Below, in pieces: positions 38,214 to 47,615 of a stretch of 64,000 bases of DNA (position 1 is the first letter of the stretch; the number at the start of each line of letters is the position of its first letter). Source of the DNA: Chitinophaga pinensis. Lineage in GTDB: Bacteria; Bacteroidota; Bacteroidia; Chitinophagales; CAMDFR01. The stretch is from NCBI GenBank assembly GCA_945897725.1, contig CAMDFR010000003.1, positions 62,001-126,000 on the forward strand. Reading direction: 5' to 3'. The position numbers and the translations under genes were made by a program. A model generated the notes under the pieces. The model saw only the letters and a list, made by a program, of their open reading frames with translations. It made no database searches and was not told the origin of the DNA.

Positions 38214-38774
38214 TTAGTCTTTTTCGCTTCCTGTTCCTTTGAATTGATGGTCTTTTTCTTTGAAGAGCACATTGAATGTAGTGAGTGAGCCATAGATTCG
38301 TGTGATATATTGTTGAAGATGCAATCGATCCTCGTCATTAAGTTTTGGATGCGTATTGATATTTTGTTCGAGCACGCGCAGTCGATCGCGAAGCATCACA
38401 ATTTTATGAAAAAACTGTTCTGTTGGAATTTCTTTTGGCTGCAAGGAAGTATCACCAGATGTAATGATTATTTTCCCATCAATCCATTTGCCTGCCAATG
38501 GAATATTGATGGGAGGATCAAAATATTTGAAGACCGTGGTGAGGAATAATTCCTCAATATCTTTGAGCTCGATGGGTGCTAAAGTCTGCTGAGGGGCTGT
38601 TTTTGTAATGATATCTAGCTTGTCATAAGTTCTATCTATCTCCTTTGCTTTGTCGATATCATAGAAAAATATTTTGTAACTTTTGTCGCTTTCTTCAACT
38701 AGTATCCCTCTTCCAAAAGAAGGGTGTATCACCATTGATCCCACACCAAGTTGTAATAGATTTTCTTCAGTCAT
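38214..38774 (-). CDS. Hypothetical protein with an N-terminal UvrD-C/CarD-like motif
   Basis: The 186-aa protein is soluble and I do not recognise its full-length family. Residues about 10-55 read GVGSMVIHPSFGRGILVEES followed by a strand-rich stretch, which resembles the small Tudor-like fold at the C-terminus of UvrD/PcrA helicases and in CarD/TRCF proteins (the G-x-V-x-H-x-x-F-G-x-G-x-V pattern). Residues about 60-170 are helical and charged. Such a fold often contacts RNA polymerase or DNA, but a role here would be a guess. It is co-directional with the PKD/Kazal-like gene 38 nt upstream. Confidence 0.65.
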   Translation of the reverse strand: MTEENLLQLGVGSMVIHPSFGRGILVEESDKSYKIFFYDIDKAKEIDRTYDKLDIITKTAPQQTLAPIELKDIEELFLTTVFKYFDPPINIPLAGKWIDGKIIITSGDTSLQPKEIPTEQFFHKIVMLRDRLRVLEQNINTHPKLNDEDRLHLQQYITRIYGSLTTFNVLFKEKDHQFKGTGSEKD

Positions 38775-38812
38775 TTACGTTTTTATTAAGTCAACAAATG
38801 TATGTTTTTTGA

Positions 38813-39943
38813 TTAATTTTTAATCAGTTTTTTGTAGAAGACAAAGTTTTCTATTTCCATTTTCACCCAATAAACTCCAGGATGGAGCATTGACACATCC
38901 ACCCCGTCCTTTATACTTAAAACGACTGACATACATGGATTACCTGTGACATCTAGAATAGATATGTCGCTTACCTCATTCGTGACAGATTGAATAAAAA
39001 ATCTATCATTGGTGGGGTTTGGGAATAGTACAACATTTGGATATTGCTGATGAATGCCATTGATACCTGTATAGCATGTCCCAACTCGCCAACTAGTGAC
39101 TCCATGATAATATTGAGCATAGCATGCATTGGTGTATGAAACACTATCGCAACCACAAACAGGATTGACATTGGGGCAATACCTAGAGGTGTCGATCAGT
39201 GAAAGATTAATACAACTAGGTAGAGCAATCAGCACTTCTTTACAGATGGATTGAATACAAGTATCCGTGCCATGCACCACAATAATAGTAAGACATGGAA
39301 AATACAATCCTGCTGTGATATAAGTATGACTTGGGTTTACAGCTTGTGAGGTGGTTCCATCATCAAAATTCCATCTATAAAAAATAATGCTAGAACTATG
39401 ATAGATAGAAGAATCGAAGAACTGCACCACATTCAAACTATCTTGTATTGAAAAATTGACTTCACAAGAATCTGGCAAAGATTTTTGCACTTGAATATAT
39501 CTACAAAACTGATTGGTGCAGCCACTTACAGAGTTGATGGTAAGACAGACTACAAAGGTAGAATCAGATAAAGAGTGATAAATATAAAAAGGATTTTCTT
39601 GATTAGATGTATCTCCATTTCCAAATTCGAAATGGTACCAAGTGATGGAATCGCTGGTTGTAGAAAGATTTGAGATAATGAGTGTATCAGATTGAATGAG
39701 TATATCAAAACTCGCACTACACAAACTATCTGAACCACAAGCACCAATATGATATGAATAAACACCTCCATAATACAAGGCTTCGCAAGGGTTACCATAG
39801 GTGAAACTATCGCACCCACATGTTGGAATAAATGCTAAGGGACAAGGAGTGGATAAATCTATTCTGCTTGAATCTATACAAGATTGAGCTTTGCTCTGAA
39901 GCATCATTAAAAGAATAAAAAGTTGTAGGTAATATTTTTTCAT
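38813..39943 (-). CDS. Secreted Kazal-like/PKD protein with T9SS type A sorting domain
   Basis: This 376-aa protein has a signal peptide (to about residue 19, SKAQS). It has two Kazal-like Cys motifs, one near the N-terminus (about 31-68, containing CGCDSFTYGNPCEALYY) and one at about 240-290 (CGCDSVSYTNACYAQYY). Between them are two PKD-like segments with the W/F-FGNGD and WNFDDGTTSQAVNPSHTY signatures. It ends in a type A sorting domain (about 300-376, VVLFPNPTNDRFFIQ, then GVYWVKME). It should be exported by the T9SS and released or lipopolysaccharide-anchored. Kazal domains can inhibit serine proteases, but whether these are active inhibitors is unknown. Confidence 0.83.
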   Translation of the reverse strand: MKKYYLQLFILLMMLQSKAQSCIDSSRIDLSTPCPLAFIPTCGCDSFTYGNPCEALYYGGVYSYHIGACGSDSLCSASFDILIQSDTLIISNLSTTSDSITWYHFEFGNGDTSNQENPFYIYHSLSDSTFVVCLTINSVSGCTNQFCRYIQVQKSLPDSCEVNFSIQDSLNVVQFFDSSIYHSSSIIFYRWNFDDGTTSQAVNPSHTYITAGLYFPCLTIIVVHGTDTCIQSICKEVLIALPSCINLSLIDTSRYCPNVNPVCGCDSVSYTNACYAQYYHGVTSWRVGTCYTGINGIHQQYPNVVLFPNPTNDRFFIQSVTNEVSDISILDVTGNPCMSVVLSIKDGVDVSMLHPGVYWVKMEIENFVFYKKLIKN

Positions 39944-40064
39944 GATGAGAAGGATTAATGATTCAAAGTTAAAGTAAAAAATCTAAAGCAGACTTGAGCA
40001 AAGCATTGCTTTTTGCTTCATAACGTTGGATTTTTAAAAATAGTCGAGAGTATTCAATTTATTT

Positions 40065-40072
40065 TAACTTTG
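40065..40072 (+). promoter_or_regulatory. Bacteroidota -7 element of trmB
   Basis: TAACTTTG exactly matches TAnnTTTG, 26 nt upstream of the ATG at 40099. No -33 element stands at the expected distance. Confidence 0.5.
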
Positions 40073-40098
40073 CCCTTTAACAAAAGAGATAATATTCG

Positions 40099-40785
40099 AT
40101 GGGGAAAGCGAAGATGAAAAAACTTAGAGAAGTCAGTGGCTTTTCGTTTGTATATGAGAATAAAAATTTTCTTGCACCAGCCTTAAATGATTTTGAAGGC
40201 AATGTGATTGATTGGAAGGGAGCATGGGCAGAAAAAGCGTTTAAAAACAAGCAAGCAATCACAATGGAATTAGCTTGTGGTAAAGGTGATTATACGATTG
40301 CTTTGGCAGAGCGATTTCCAGAAAGGAATTTTATTGGTGTTGATATCAAAGGAGATCGATTGTGGCGTGGTGCCTTGACAGTGCAAAGTAAAGGGTTGAG
40401 CAATGTCATTTTTGTAAGAACTAAAATTGAACAATTAGATTTATTTTTTGCGCCGCATGAGATAGATGAGATTTGGATTACTTTTCCAGATCCATTTCCC
40501 AAGAAGCCAGATACTAAAAGAAGATTGTCCGCCCCTTCTTTTTTGTCGTTGTATAAAAAGTTAATCAAAGAAAACGGCCTTATTCATTTTAAGACAGATG
40601 CGCTTGATTTATTCGACTACACAGAAGGAAGTATGAAAGAAGCTGGCTTTGAGCTATTGACAGTGCAAAGGGATATTTATGGCAATCATTTGGAAGATGA
40701 AATCACTTCCATTAAAACCTATTATGAATTGATGCATTTAGCTGATGAGAGAACAATCAATTATTTAAAAGCTATTGTGAAGTAA
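40099..40785 (+). CDS. trmB: tRNA (guanine-N7-)-methyltransferase
   Basis: The 228-aa protein has the SAM-binding ELACGKGDYTIALAERFPE (about residue 53), NFIGVDIKGDRLWRGA and the TrmB signature WITFPDPFPKKPDTKRRL (about 124-141). It methylates N7 of G46 in the tRNA variable loop. Length and order are typical. It heads a short rightward pair with the alkyltransferase-like gene 14 nt downstream. Confidence 0.94.
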   Translation: MGKAKMKKLREVSGFSFVYENKNFLAPALNDFEGNVIDWKGAWAEKAFKNKQAITMELACGKGDYTIALAERFPERNFIGVDIKGDRLWRGALTVQSKGLSNVIFVRTKIEQLDLFFAPHEIDEIWITFPDPFPKKPDTKRRLSAPSFLSLYKKLIKENGLIHFKTDALDLFDYTEGSMKEAGFELLTVQRDIYGNHLEDEITSIKTYYELMHLADERTINYLKAIVK

Positions 40786-40799
40786 TTACAAAGTCGCAG

Positions 40800-41141
40800 A
40801 TGAAATCTTCACTTGATTATCGTTTTTTTGAAAATGTTTTTGATGTCGTTCGTCAGATTCCAAAAGGAAAAGTTACATCATATGGATTAATTGCTGCTTA
40901 TCTTGGCAGCAAACAATCTTCGCGTATGGTAGGCTGGGCAATGAACAAAGCCCATGGAGTGCAACCCATGGTGCCGGCCCATCGGGTAGTCAACAGGAAT
41001 GGATTACTGACAGGGAAACATCATTTTTCGCCACCTGAAGCAATGCAAGAAGCATTAGAAAAAGAAGGTATCCAAGTGATAGATGATAAGATTATAGACT
41101 TTGAAACGCATCTTTGGAATCCGAGTGAAACCTTGTTATAA
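40800..41141 (+). CDS. MGMT-family alkyltransferase-like protein (Cys replaced by Ala)
   Basis: The 113-aa protein is the DNA-binding half of O6-alkylguanine-DNA alkyltransferase: IPKGKVTSYGLIAAYLG, then SRMVGWAMN. The active-site PCHRV motif reads PAHRVV (residues 59-64), with Ala60 in place of the acceptor cysteine. It therefore cannot take up an alkyl group; by family knowledge such ATL proteins bind alkylated guanine and pass the lesion to nucleotide-excision repair. It lies 14 nt after trmB. Confidence 0.88.
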   Translation: MKSSLDYRFFENVFDVVRQIPKGKVTSYGLIAAYLGSKQSSRMVGWAMNKAHGVQPMVPAHRVVNRNGLLTGKHHFSPPEAMQEALEKEGIQVIDDKIIDFETHLWNPSETLL

Positions 41142-41238
41142 TGGTGAAGATGAATTCTATTCATTGTTAATTTTTCCTAGAAATGGGAAACACTAGTTTA
41201 AACCCTACAAAAAATCGTAAATTAGCATCTTCTTAGTT

Positions 41239-42147
41239 ATGAGCATTAAAGTAGAACAACTTACCAAGATATATGGCACACAGAAGGCAGTAGATGGCAT
41301 TTCATTTGAAATTCCATCTGGTCAGATTGTTGGATTTCTAGGACCCAATGGTGCTGGGAAATCTACCACTATGAAAATTCTCACTGGTTATTTAAATGCT
41401 ACGTCAGGAAAAGCCTTTGTGAATGGCCTTGGGGTAGAAGAGCATGGAATCGCTGTGAGAAAACAAATTGGATATTTGCCAGAGAACAATCCACAATACT
41501 TGGATATGTACGTGATGGAATATTTAAATTTTGTTGCCAACGTTTATCATTTACCAAATATTGCGAAAAGAGTAGATGAAATGATTGACATGACGGGTTT
41601 GGCTCCAGAGCGCAATAAAAAAATTGGTCAGCTATCCAAGGGATATCGTCAGCGAATTGGGCTAGCACAAGCAATGATTCACAATCCAAATGTATTGATA
41701 TTAGATGAGCCAACGAGTGGATTAGACCCTAATCAATTGGTAGATATTAGAAGATTAATTGTAGAAATAGGGAAAGAGAAAACAGTGATTTTGTCGACAC
41801 ATATTATGCAAGAAGTACAAGCCATGTGTGATCGTGCGATCATTATCAACCAAGGAAAAATTGTGGCAGACGACACCATTGGCATTCTTACCAGTAAGGA
41901 TAAAAAAAGATTGGTGATTGAGGTAGAATTTGTTGAATCTGTGACAAAAGAAAAATTGCTAAGTGTGCAAGGTGTAAACGAAGCTTCACAAACAAAGGGC
42001 AATCATTGGAAGTTGATCACCGATAAAAACGAAGACATGAGAGTTCGGTTGTTTGAGTTTGCAAAGAACAATAATTATACATTGATTAAGATGCAGCAGC
42101 AAGAACAAAGCATGGAAGATGTGTTTAAACAATTAACAGGTAAATAA
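41239..42147 (+). CDS. gldA: Gliding-motility ABC transporter ATPase GldA
   Basis: The 302-aa ATPase has Walker A GPNGAGKSTT (about residue 36), Q-loop, signature LSKGYRQRIGLAQAM (about 134), Walker B VLILDEPTSGLDP (about 153) and H-loop STHIMQEV. It is similar in length and motifs to GldA and to ATPases of the ABC-2 family. It is directly followed by gldF (1-nt gap), gldG (1-nt gap) and a fourth gene with 4-bp overlap. GldA with GldF and GldG is needed for gliding in F. johnsoniae; the transported substrate is unknown. Confidence 0.92.
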   Translation: MSIKVEQLTKIYGTQKAVDGISFEIPSGQIVGFLGPNGAGKSTTMKILTGYLNATSGKAFVNGLGVEEHGIAVRKQIGYLPENNPQYLDMYVMEYLNFVANVYHLPNIAKRVDEMIDMTGLAPERNKKIGQLSKGYRQRIGLAQAMIHNPNVLILDEPTSGLDPNQLVDIRRLIVEIGKEKTVILSTHIMQEVQAMCDRAIIINQGKIVADDTIGILTSKDKKRLVIEVEFVESVTKEKLLSVQGVNEASQTKGNHWKLITDKNEDMRVRLFEFAKNNNYTLIKMQQQEQSMEDVFKQLTGK

Positions 42148-42148
42148 A

Positions 42149-42883
42149 ATGTATTCAATCTTAAAAAAAGAAGTTGCACATTTTTTTAGTTCACTTACAG
42201 GATATTTATCTATAGGTGTTTTCTTGTTGCTTACTGGGCTTATCTTATGGATTTTTCCAGGCGACAATAATATATTGGACTATGGTTATTCTTCGTTGGA
42301 ATCATTTTTCTTTATGGCCCCTATTTTATTTTTGATATTGATTCCGGCGGTGACGATGCGATCCTTTTCTGAGGAGAAAAATCTTGGCACCTTAGAACTA
42401 CTTATGACGAAGCCTTTGCGAGATATCGATATTATTTTAGGGAAATTCTTTGCTGCATTATTGTTAGTGATGTTTTCGATTTTACCAACCTTCATTTACT
42501 TCTGGTCTGTTTCTCAATTAGGTGCACAAGAAGGAAATATAGATAGTGGTGGGGTTTGGGGTTCCTACCTTGGACTATTTTTTCTAGCCGCCTCTTTTAC
42601 CGCCATTGGCATTTTCGCCTCATCGCTTTCTACCAATCAAATTGTTTCGTTTATTCTTTCCATATTAATGAGTGTCTTCTTTTTTTGGGCCTTTGATATG
42701 CTAGGAGCCTTCCCATTATTTCAGGGAGGAATTGATTATTTTGTTCAGCAAATTGGGATGAATGCACATTATATCTCCATCAGCAAGGGCGTCGTAGATA
42801 GCAGAGATGTCATCTATTTTATGAGTATCATTATCGTTTTTGTGGTGGCCACAAAAACAGTATTAGAAAGCAGAAAGTGGTAA
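42149..42883 (+). CDS. gldF: Gliding-motility ABC transporter permease GldF
   Basis: The 244-aa inner-membrane protein has about six hydrophobic helices and the ABC-2 permease features IPAVTMRSFSEEKNLGTLEL and LLMTKPLRDIDIILGKFFAA. It is the membrane channel of the GldAFG transporter. It starts 1 nt after gldA and ends 1 nt before gldG, so these three genes are certainly one transcript. Confidence 0.92.
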   Translation: MYSILKKEVAHFFSSLTGYLSIGVFLLLTGLILWIFPGDNNILDYGYSSLESFFFMAPILFLILIPAVTMRSFSEEKNLGTLELLMTKPLRDIDIILGKFFAALLLVMFSILPTFIYFWSVSQLGAQEGNIDSGGVWGSYLGLFFLAASFTAIGIFASSLSTNQIVSFILSILMSVFFFWAFDMLGAFPLFQGGIDYFVQQIGMNAHYISISKGVVDSRDVIYFMSIIIVFVVATKTVLESRKW

Positions 42884-42884
42884 T

Positions 42885-44636
42885 ATGAAAGAAAAGCGCA
42901 ACTTAAAAAATACCAGAAGACAGTCCTTGTTCTATATAGGGATGATTATTCTAATACTATTCCTTCTGAATTTTGTTGGATCAAAATTGTATACAAGATT
43001 TGATTTGACAAAGGAAAAAAGGTATTCTGTATCTGAACCTTCCAAAAAACTTTTAAAAAATTTAGATGACATCGTCTCTGTTCAAATATATCTCGATAAA
43101 GATGTAAATGCCGGTATGCTTCGCCTTAGGAAAAGTGTAGAAGATTTGATGAATGAGTACAAGGCCTATGGAGGAAGTAATTTCGAATTTGAATTTATCA
43201 GCTTATTGGATGGCAAAACGGAAGATGAAAAAGTTAAAATCATCCAAGAATACAGTAAAAAAGGCATCTTCACTACCAATTTAAGTTATAAAGATGGTGA
43301 TGTAACACAGCAAAAATACATTATGCCAGCGGCTATGATTACCTATAAAAGCCGGCAGATGCCTGTAAATTTTTTAGAAGATCAGATAGGATATGCGCCT
43401 GAAGAGCGCTTAAACAACTCTATCATTTCGCTCGAATATAAATTTTCTTCTGCCATCAGTAAATTGCAATTAACCACCAAACCACGACTTGCATTTCTTG
43501 TTGGACAAAATGAATTAGAAAACATTGAGGTGGCAGACATCACCATGGCTTTAAAGGAACAGATGTATGATGTTACTCAGCTTGATTTGTCAAAGTTTTA
43601 CAAAGTGCCTAGTGATATCTCTGCGCTAATTATTGCTAAACCACAGGGTAGATTTGATGAGAAAGACAAATACAAGATTGATCAGTATATCATGAATGGC
43701 GGAAAGGTTTTGTGGCTGCGAGAGAATGTGATGGCAGACATGGACAGTCTTAGAAATGCACAACAAATGTTTTGGGCTTATCCTACTGAAGATAATTTGG
43801 ATGACATGATGTTTACCTATGGTGTAAGAATTAATCAGAATCTTGTTCAAGACTTACAAATGTGCAATCCCATTCCTTTGGTAACGGGTATGGATGGAGG
43901 CAAACCTCAAACACAACTTTTTCCTTGGTATTATTTCCCAATACTTTTACCGGCCGCCAACAATCATCCGATCATCAGAAACATTGATCCTGTAGCCGGT
44001 TATTTTACATCTACGATTGATACCATAAAGTCTTCAAAGGTTAGAAAAACAATTCTGCTTACTACCTCACAATATAGCAAAGCCTTATTGTCGCCGGTAA
44101 GAATTCATCTAGACATGTTGAAGGAAGAACCAGATAAAAGTTCTTTCAAACAACCTAATCTTGCATGTGCCGTTTTATTAGAAGGAAGTTTCACTTCGAA
44201 TTATAAGAACCGAATGGCTAGTACTTATGTGGATGTTGCTGACACTGTAAAAGAATTAAAATTCCTTGACCATAGCAAAGAAACTAAAATGATAGTGATT
44301 TCTGATGGCGATGTTATAAAGAATGATTTACAGGTAGGAGGTGGTTTTTGGCCGTTAGGCTACTATAATGTGACAGGTCAAACCCTTGCTAACAAGACCT
44401 TTATTCTTAACTGTGTAGAGTATCTAACTGACGAGAGTGGTTTAATCACCACACGAAGTAAAGAGATTAAAGTTCGTTTATTAGATAAAGTAAAGATCAA
44501 AGAGGAGAAGTTAAAGTGGCAACTCATTAATACAATCATACCGATCGTTAGCGTCATTTTATTTGGATTGGTGTATACATATCTGAGAAGAAAACGTTAT
44601 ACGGGCAAGGGACAAAAAAACCAAACTAGCAAATGA
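42885..44636 (+). CDS. gldG: Gliding-motility ABC transporter auxiliary/substrate-binding protein GldG
   Basis: The 583-aa protein has an N-terminal membrane anchor (FYIGMIILILFLLNFVG, about 16-32), the conserved YTRFDLTKEKRYSVSEPS segment, a large periplasmic ABC_transp_aux-type domain (about 45-540) and a C-terminal membrane helix followed by a basic tail. It is the GldG subunit of the gliding ABC transporter. Its last four bases overlap the start of the next gene (ATGA), implying translational coupling. Confidence 0.92.
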   Translation: MKEKRNLKNTRRQSLFYIGMIILILFLLNFVGSKLYTRFDLTKEKRYSVSEPSKKLLKNLDDIVSVQIYLDKDVNAGMLRLRKSVEDLMNEYKAYGGSNFEFEFISLLDGKTEDEKVKIIQEYSKKGIFTTNLSYKDGDVTQQKYIMPAAMITYKSRQMPVNFLEDQIGYAPEERLNNSIISLEYKFSSAISKLQLTTKPRLAFLVGQNELENIEVADITMALKEQMYDVTQLDLSKFYKVPSDISALIIAKPQGRFDEKDKYKIDQYIMNGGKVLWLRENVMADMDSLRNAQQMFWAYPTEDNLDDMMFTYGVRINQNLVQDLQMCNPIPLVTGMDGGKPQTQLFPWYYFPILLPAANNHPIIRNIDPVAGYFTSTIDTIKSSKVRKTILLTTSQYSKALLSPVRIHLDMLKEEPDKSSFKQPNLACAVLLEGSFTSNYKNRMASTYVDVADTVKELKFLDHSKETKMIVISDGDVIKNDLQVGGGFWPLGYYNVTGQTLANKTFILNCVEYLTDESGLITTRSKEIKVRLLDKVKIKEEKLKWQLINTIIPIVSVILFGLVYTYLRRKRYTGKGQKNQTSK

Positions 44637-45685
44637 AAAAAAACCGATGGATGTACCTTTTAGCTGGTTTATTGATTGCCATTGCACTCGTTCTGATTTG
44701 CATTCCATACATCAAAAACTTACAGGAGAGTGACAAAGCATTTGCTATCAAAAATATTGAAAAAGTAAATAGAATCTTATTAATCAATAACTCTGGAGAT
44801 ACCGCGGATCTTACCTTAGATAAGAATGTTTGGCATGTCAACCACAAATTTAAAGTAAAGGCTTTTGCCATTAAAAACCTGCTAGAGACGATACAATATG
44901 TGAAAGTAGATTATCCTGTTTCTAAGGCTGGTCACAACAACGTGCTTAAAGATTTGATGCAAAACAATACTAGGGTAGCTATTTTTACTGGTGACAGTGA
45001 GCCCGAAAAAGTGTATTATGTTGGTGGACCAAACGTAACAAACACCGGCACATTTATGATTATGGAACTTGCTGGTGAAATGGCGAAAAGACCATATGTA
45101 ACATCTATTATAGGAGGCGCTGGATATCTGACAGGCAACTATACTGCAAAAGCGGATGATTGGAGAAGCAACCAAATATTTTCGTACCCATCCAAGGATA
45201 TAAAAAGCATAAAAATAGAATATCCATTAAAACCAGAAGGCTCATTTGAAATCGACAACACTGACCCAGAAAAACCAAGCATTAGACCACTGCTTAATAC
45301 GATGAGTATCGATATTCCTGCAGACAATAAAAGGCTTAAAGAGTATATCAGTTATTTTAATGAAGGCTATGCAGAAAACTATATTAGCTACTATCAAAAC
45401 ATCGACACAATTTTGATGACAACAGCATATTGCAATATAACGATAGTAGATAATAAAGGTGATAAAAACTTACTTCGTATTTACCATAAGCCTATCAGTG
45501 AAAGATCTAAGCAACAGTTCGATGAACAAGGCAACCCAATGGAATATGATATGGATAAATTTATTGGGGCCATCAATAATGATAAGGAGTTCGTACTTAT
45601 ACAATTTTATTCTTTCGGAAAATTTTTCAAGAAGTATATGCAGTTTTTTGGCCAAGCAACATCTGTTTCTAAGAAATCAAAATAA
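44633..45685 (+). CDS. DUF4340-like membrane-anchored protein of the gldAFG operon
   Basis: This 350-aa protein has one N-terminal membrane helix (LLAGLLIAIALVLICIPYI) and then an all-periplasmic domain. Its repeat-like segments such as RILLINNSGDTADLTLDKNV and AFAIKNLLETIQYVKVDYPVS are typical of DUF4340. Members of that family lie next to GldG-like genes in many phyla. It overlaps gldG by 4 bp (ATGA), so the two proteins are probably made in equal amounts and may form one complex. The exact role is unknown. Confidence 0.75.
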   Translation: MKKNRWMYLLAGLLIAIALVLICIPYIKNLQESDKAFAIKNIEKVNRILLINNSGDTADLTLDKNVWHVNHKFKVKAFAIKNLLETIQYVKVDYPVSKAGHNNVLKDLMQNNTRVAIFTGDSEPEKVYYVGGPNVTNTGTFMIMELAGEMAKRPYVTSIIGGAGYLTGNYTAKADDWRSNQIFSYPSKDIKSIKIEYPLKPEGSFEIDNTDPEKPSIRPLLNTMSIDIPADNKRLKEYISYFNEGYAENYISYYQNIDTILMTTAYCNITIVDNKGDKNLLRIYHKPISERSKQQFDEQGNPMEYDMDKFIGAINNDKEFVLIQFYSFGKFFKKYMQFFGQATSVSKKSK

Positions 45686-45693
45686 GCGCATCC

Positions 45694-46701
45694 TTATTTA
45701 TATTGACCAAGAGTTTGGCTAAGATTTTTTTGAATTTGCTTTACCAAAACTGCTGGTTGCAGCACCTTTACATTTGCGCCCATACCAAGTATGTCTTGAA
45801 TTAATTCAGGTGTAATACCAAGCTCTAACGAAATCCTAATCTCATTCTCATCATCAATAAGTGTTTTTTGCGTTTCGTGCAAAGGTTGATTCAAAATATA
45901 TTGACCATAGCTAGTGTTAAAGGTCAAGTGTATGACTTCTGGCTTTCCTTCAAAGGTTGTGATACCATAAGCGTGTTTAAAATAAATCTGATGATCAAAA
46001 TCATGGCTGTATCTAAATTTATCTTTTGTGATTTTAAGCTTGCTAATTCGATCCAGACCGTATGTAGAAATCAAGTTTTTTCTGTCAGTTAAACCAATAA
46101 GATACCAGCGATTTCTATATTCTTTTAACAAATAGGGGTGCACCAGCAACTCCTTCTCTTGGGTACTATTGTATTTTTGATATACAAAAGAAACCACCTC
46201 GTGTTCTTTAATTGCTGATAGCAAAAGAGACAACCATTCGCTGCCTTTAAAGAATGGAACTTTTTCGAGTTGAATAATATTCTGAATTTCTGCCTCCTTG
46301 AAAATATCTTTGATTGAAATCGTGTTCAAAATTTTATCCACTGCGTCATCGAATTGAGAAAAAATACCCACTCCTTTGTATTGATGCAATACAGATGTTG
46401 CGAATTCTATCGCCTGAATATCTTTGTCGCTGAGCGATACCGAAGCGATGGTAAAATTAGGATCCGTATAATGGTATCCACCTTCTTTTCTCGAAAACTT
46501 TATTGGTGCATTATACCCTAATGCTTCGTCTTCCTTCATTGCCTTGACATCTCCAATGATAGTCCTTAACGAAAAAGTTTTTCCAAGCTTTTCCTCAAAA
46601 ACATCCATCAAATCTTGGGAATTTGGAAAGGGATTACGTTTGTTGCGCAAGCACAAATCAATCAATCGATATCTTATAAAGGCTTCTTTGTTAACAGGCA
46701 T
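45694..46701 (-). CDS. WYL-domain transcriptional regulator
   Basis: The 335-aa cytoplasmic protein has an N-terminal helix-turn-helix region (about residues 8-60, RYRLIDLCLRNKR and SLRTIIGDVKAM), a linker and a WYL domain (about 165-240) with HPYLLKEYRNRWYLIGLT, then a C-terminal WCX-like part. WYL proteins sense nucleic acid or other ligands and control transcription. It is convergent with the GldG-operon gene (8-nt gap). No cognate operator could be identified. Confidence 0.88.
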   Translation of the reverse strand: MPVNKEAFIRYRLIDLCLRNKRNPFPNSQDLMDVFEEKLGKTFSLRTIIGDVKAMKEDEALGYNAPIKFSRKEGGYHYTDPNFTIASVSLSDKDIQAIEFATSVLHQYKGVGIFSQFDDAVDKILNTISIKDIFKEAEIQNIIQLEKVPFFKGSEWLSLLLSAIKEHEVVSFVYQKYNSTQEKELLVHPYLLKEYRNRWYLIGLTDRKNLISTYGLDRISKLKITKDKFRYSHDFDHQIYFKHAYGITTFEGKPEVIHLTFNTSYGQYILNQPLHETQKTLIDDENEIRISLELGITPELIQDILGMGANVKVLQPAVLVKQIQKNLSQTLGQYK

Positions 46702-46865
46702 TTTTCTCTGATTCGTTAATTATTCCAAAAATAAGGCAATCTGCTATTAAAATAGCTTTCTCAGTCAGCGAAGATGCGAACAAATAGCTTAAAATGCTAT
46801 AATATTGCAAGAAGGACAAAATAAATATCCTTACCAATAAAAATATACCTCAGAATAAATAAAAA

Positions 46866-47600
46866 ATGAAGCAACTACAATCTTTAATAATCATCCTTCT
46901 GTTGAGTTCTATATCTTATGCACAGAGCACAGATTCCTCTAGAGTCTTAACGCCTAGCATTCAAAAGGCAAAAACATACCTGAATAAGAAACAGGATAGA
47001 ATTGTGGTGAATTTTAACTTTGACAACTGGTTTCATCAGGAAACAGGTGGATTGGTTACTAAATGGTATTCTAGAGGTCTAGATATCTATTTCATGTATG
47101 ATATGCCAATTAAAAAATCTGCAGTCAGTTTCGCACCAGGTATCGGTTTTAGCACCTCTAATATTTATCATAATTCTCAACTAAGAGTGGATAGCGCAGG
47201 AGTGGCGAGTTTCGTTCCTTTTAGCAATTATACGGCTAATTTTAAGTTAGTTAAGTTCACTACCAATTATATAGATATTCCATTAGAACTAAGATTTAGG
47301 ACTAAACCGATGGGAGGAGATATGAGATTTAAGGTGGGTATTGGATTTAAATTAGGAATCAAAATAGATGCCTATACAAAAGAAAGGAGAAATGATTTAA
47401 GTGCTGATGCTGCTTATCAAAAAATACTTACGAAAGGATTTAAAAATCAAGTGAATCTGTTCCGTGCTGGTCCAACGTTCAGATTAGGATATGGCCCAAT
47501 AAACTTAAACATGTTCTTAAATCTTATTTCCGTTTTCAAAAAAGGAAAGGGACCAGATGTAATGCCATTTAGTGCTGGTATCTCTATTAATGGACTTTAA
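46866..47600 (+). CDS. Outer-membrane beta-barrel protein
   Basis: The 244-aa exported protein (signal peptide about residues 1-19, SISYAQS) is made of alternating hydrophobic/aromatic strands of a small barrel, e.g. AVSFAPGIGFSTSNIY, YIDIPLELRFRTKP and FKVGIGFKLGIKIDAY. It fits the broad outer-membrane beta-barrel (PorT-like) group. It stands alone on the plus strand, with a strong terminator just after it. No specific function can be given. Confidence 0.78.
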   Translation: MKQLQSLIIILLLSSISYAQSTDSSRVLTPSIQKAKTYLNKKQDRIVVNFNFDNWFHQETGGLVTKWYSRGLDIYFMYDMPIKKSAVSFAPGIGFSTSNIYHNSQLRVDSAGVASFVPFSNYTANFKLVKFTTNYIDIPLELRFRTKPMGGDMRFKVGIGFKLGIKIDAYTKERRNDLSADAAYQKILTKGFKNQVNLFRAGPTFRLGYGPINLNMFLNLISVFKKGKGPDVMPFSAGISINGL

Positions 47601-47615
47601 CGTTTAATAAACATC

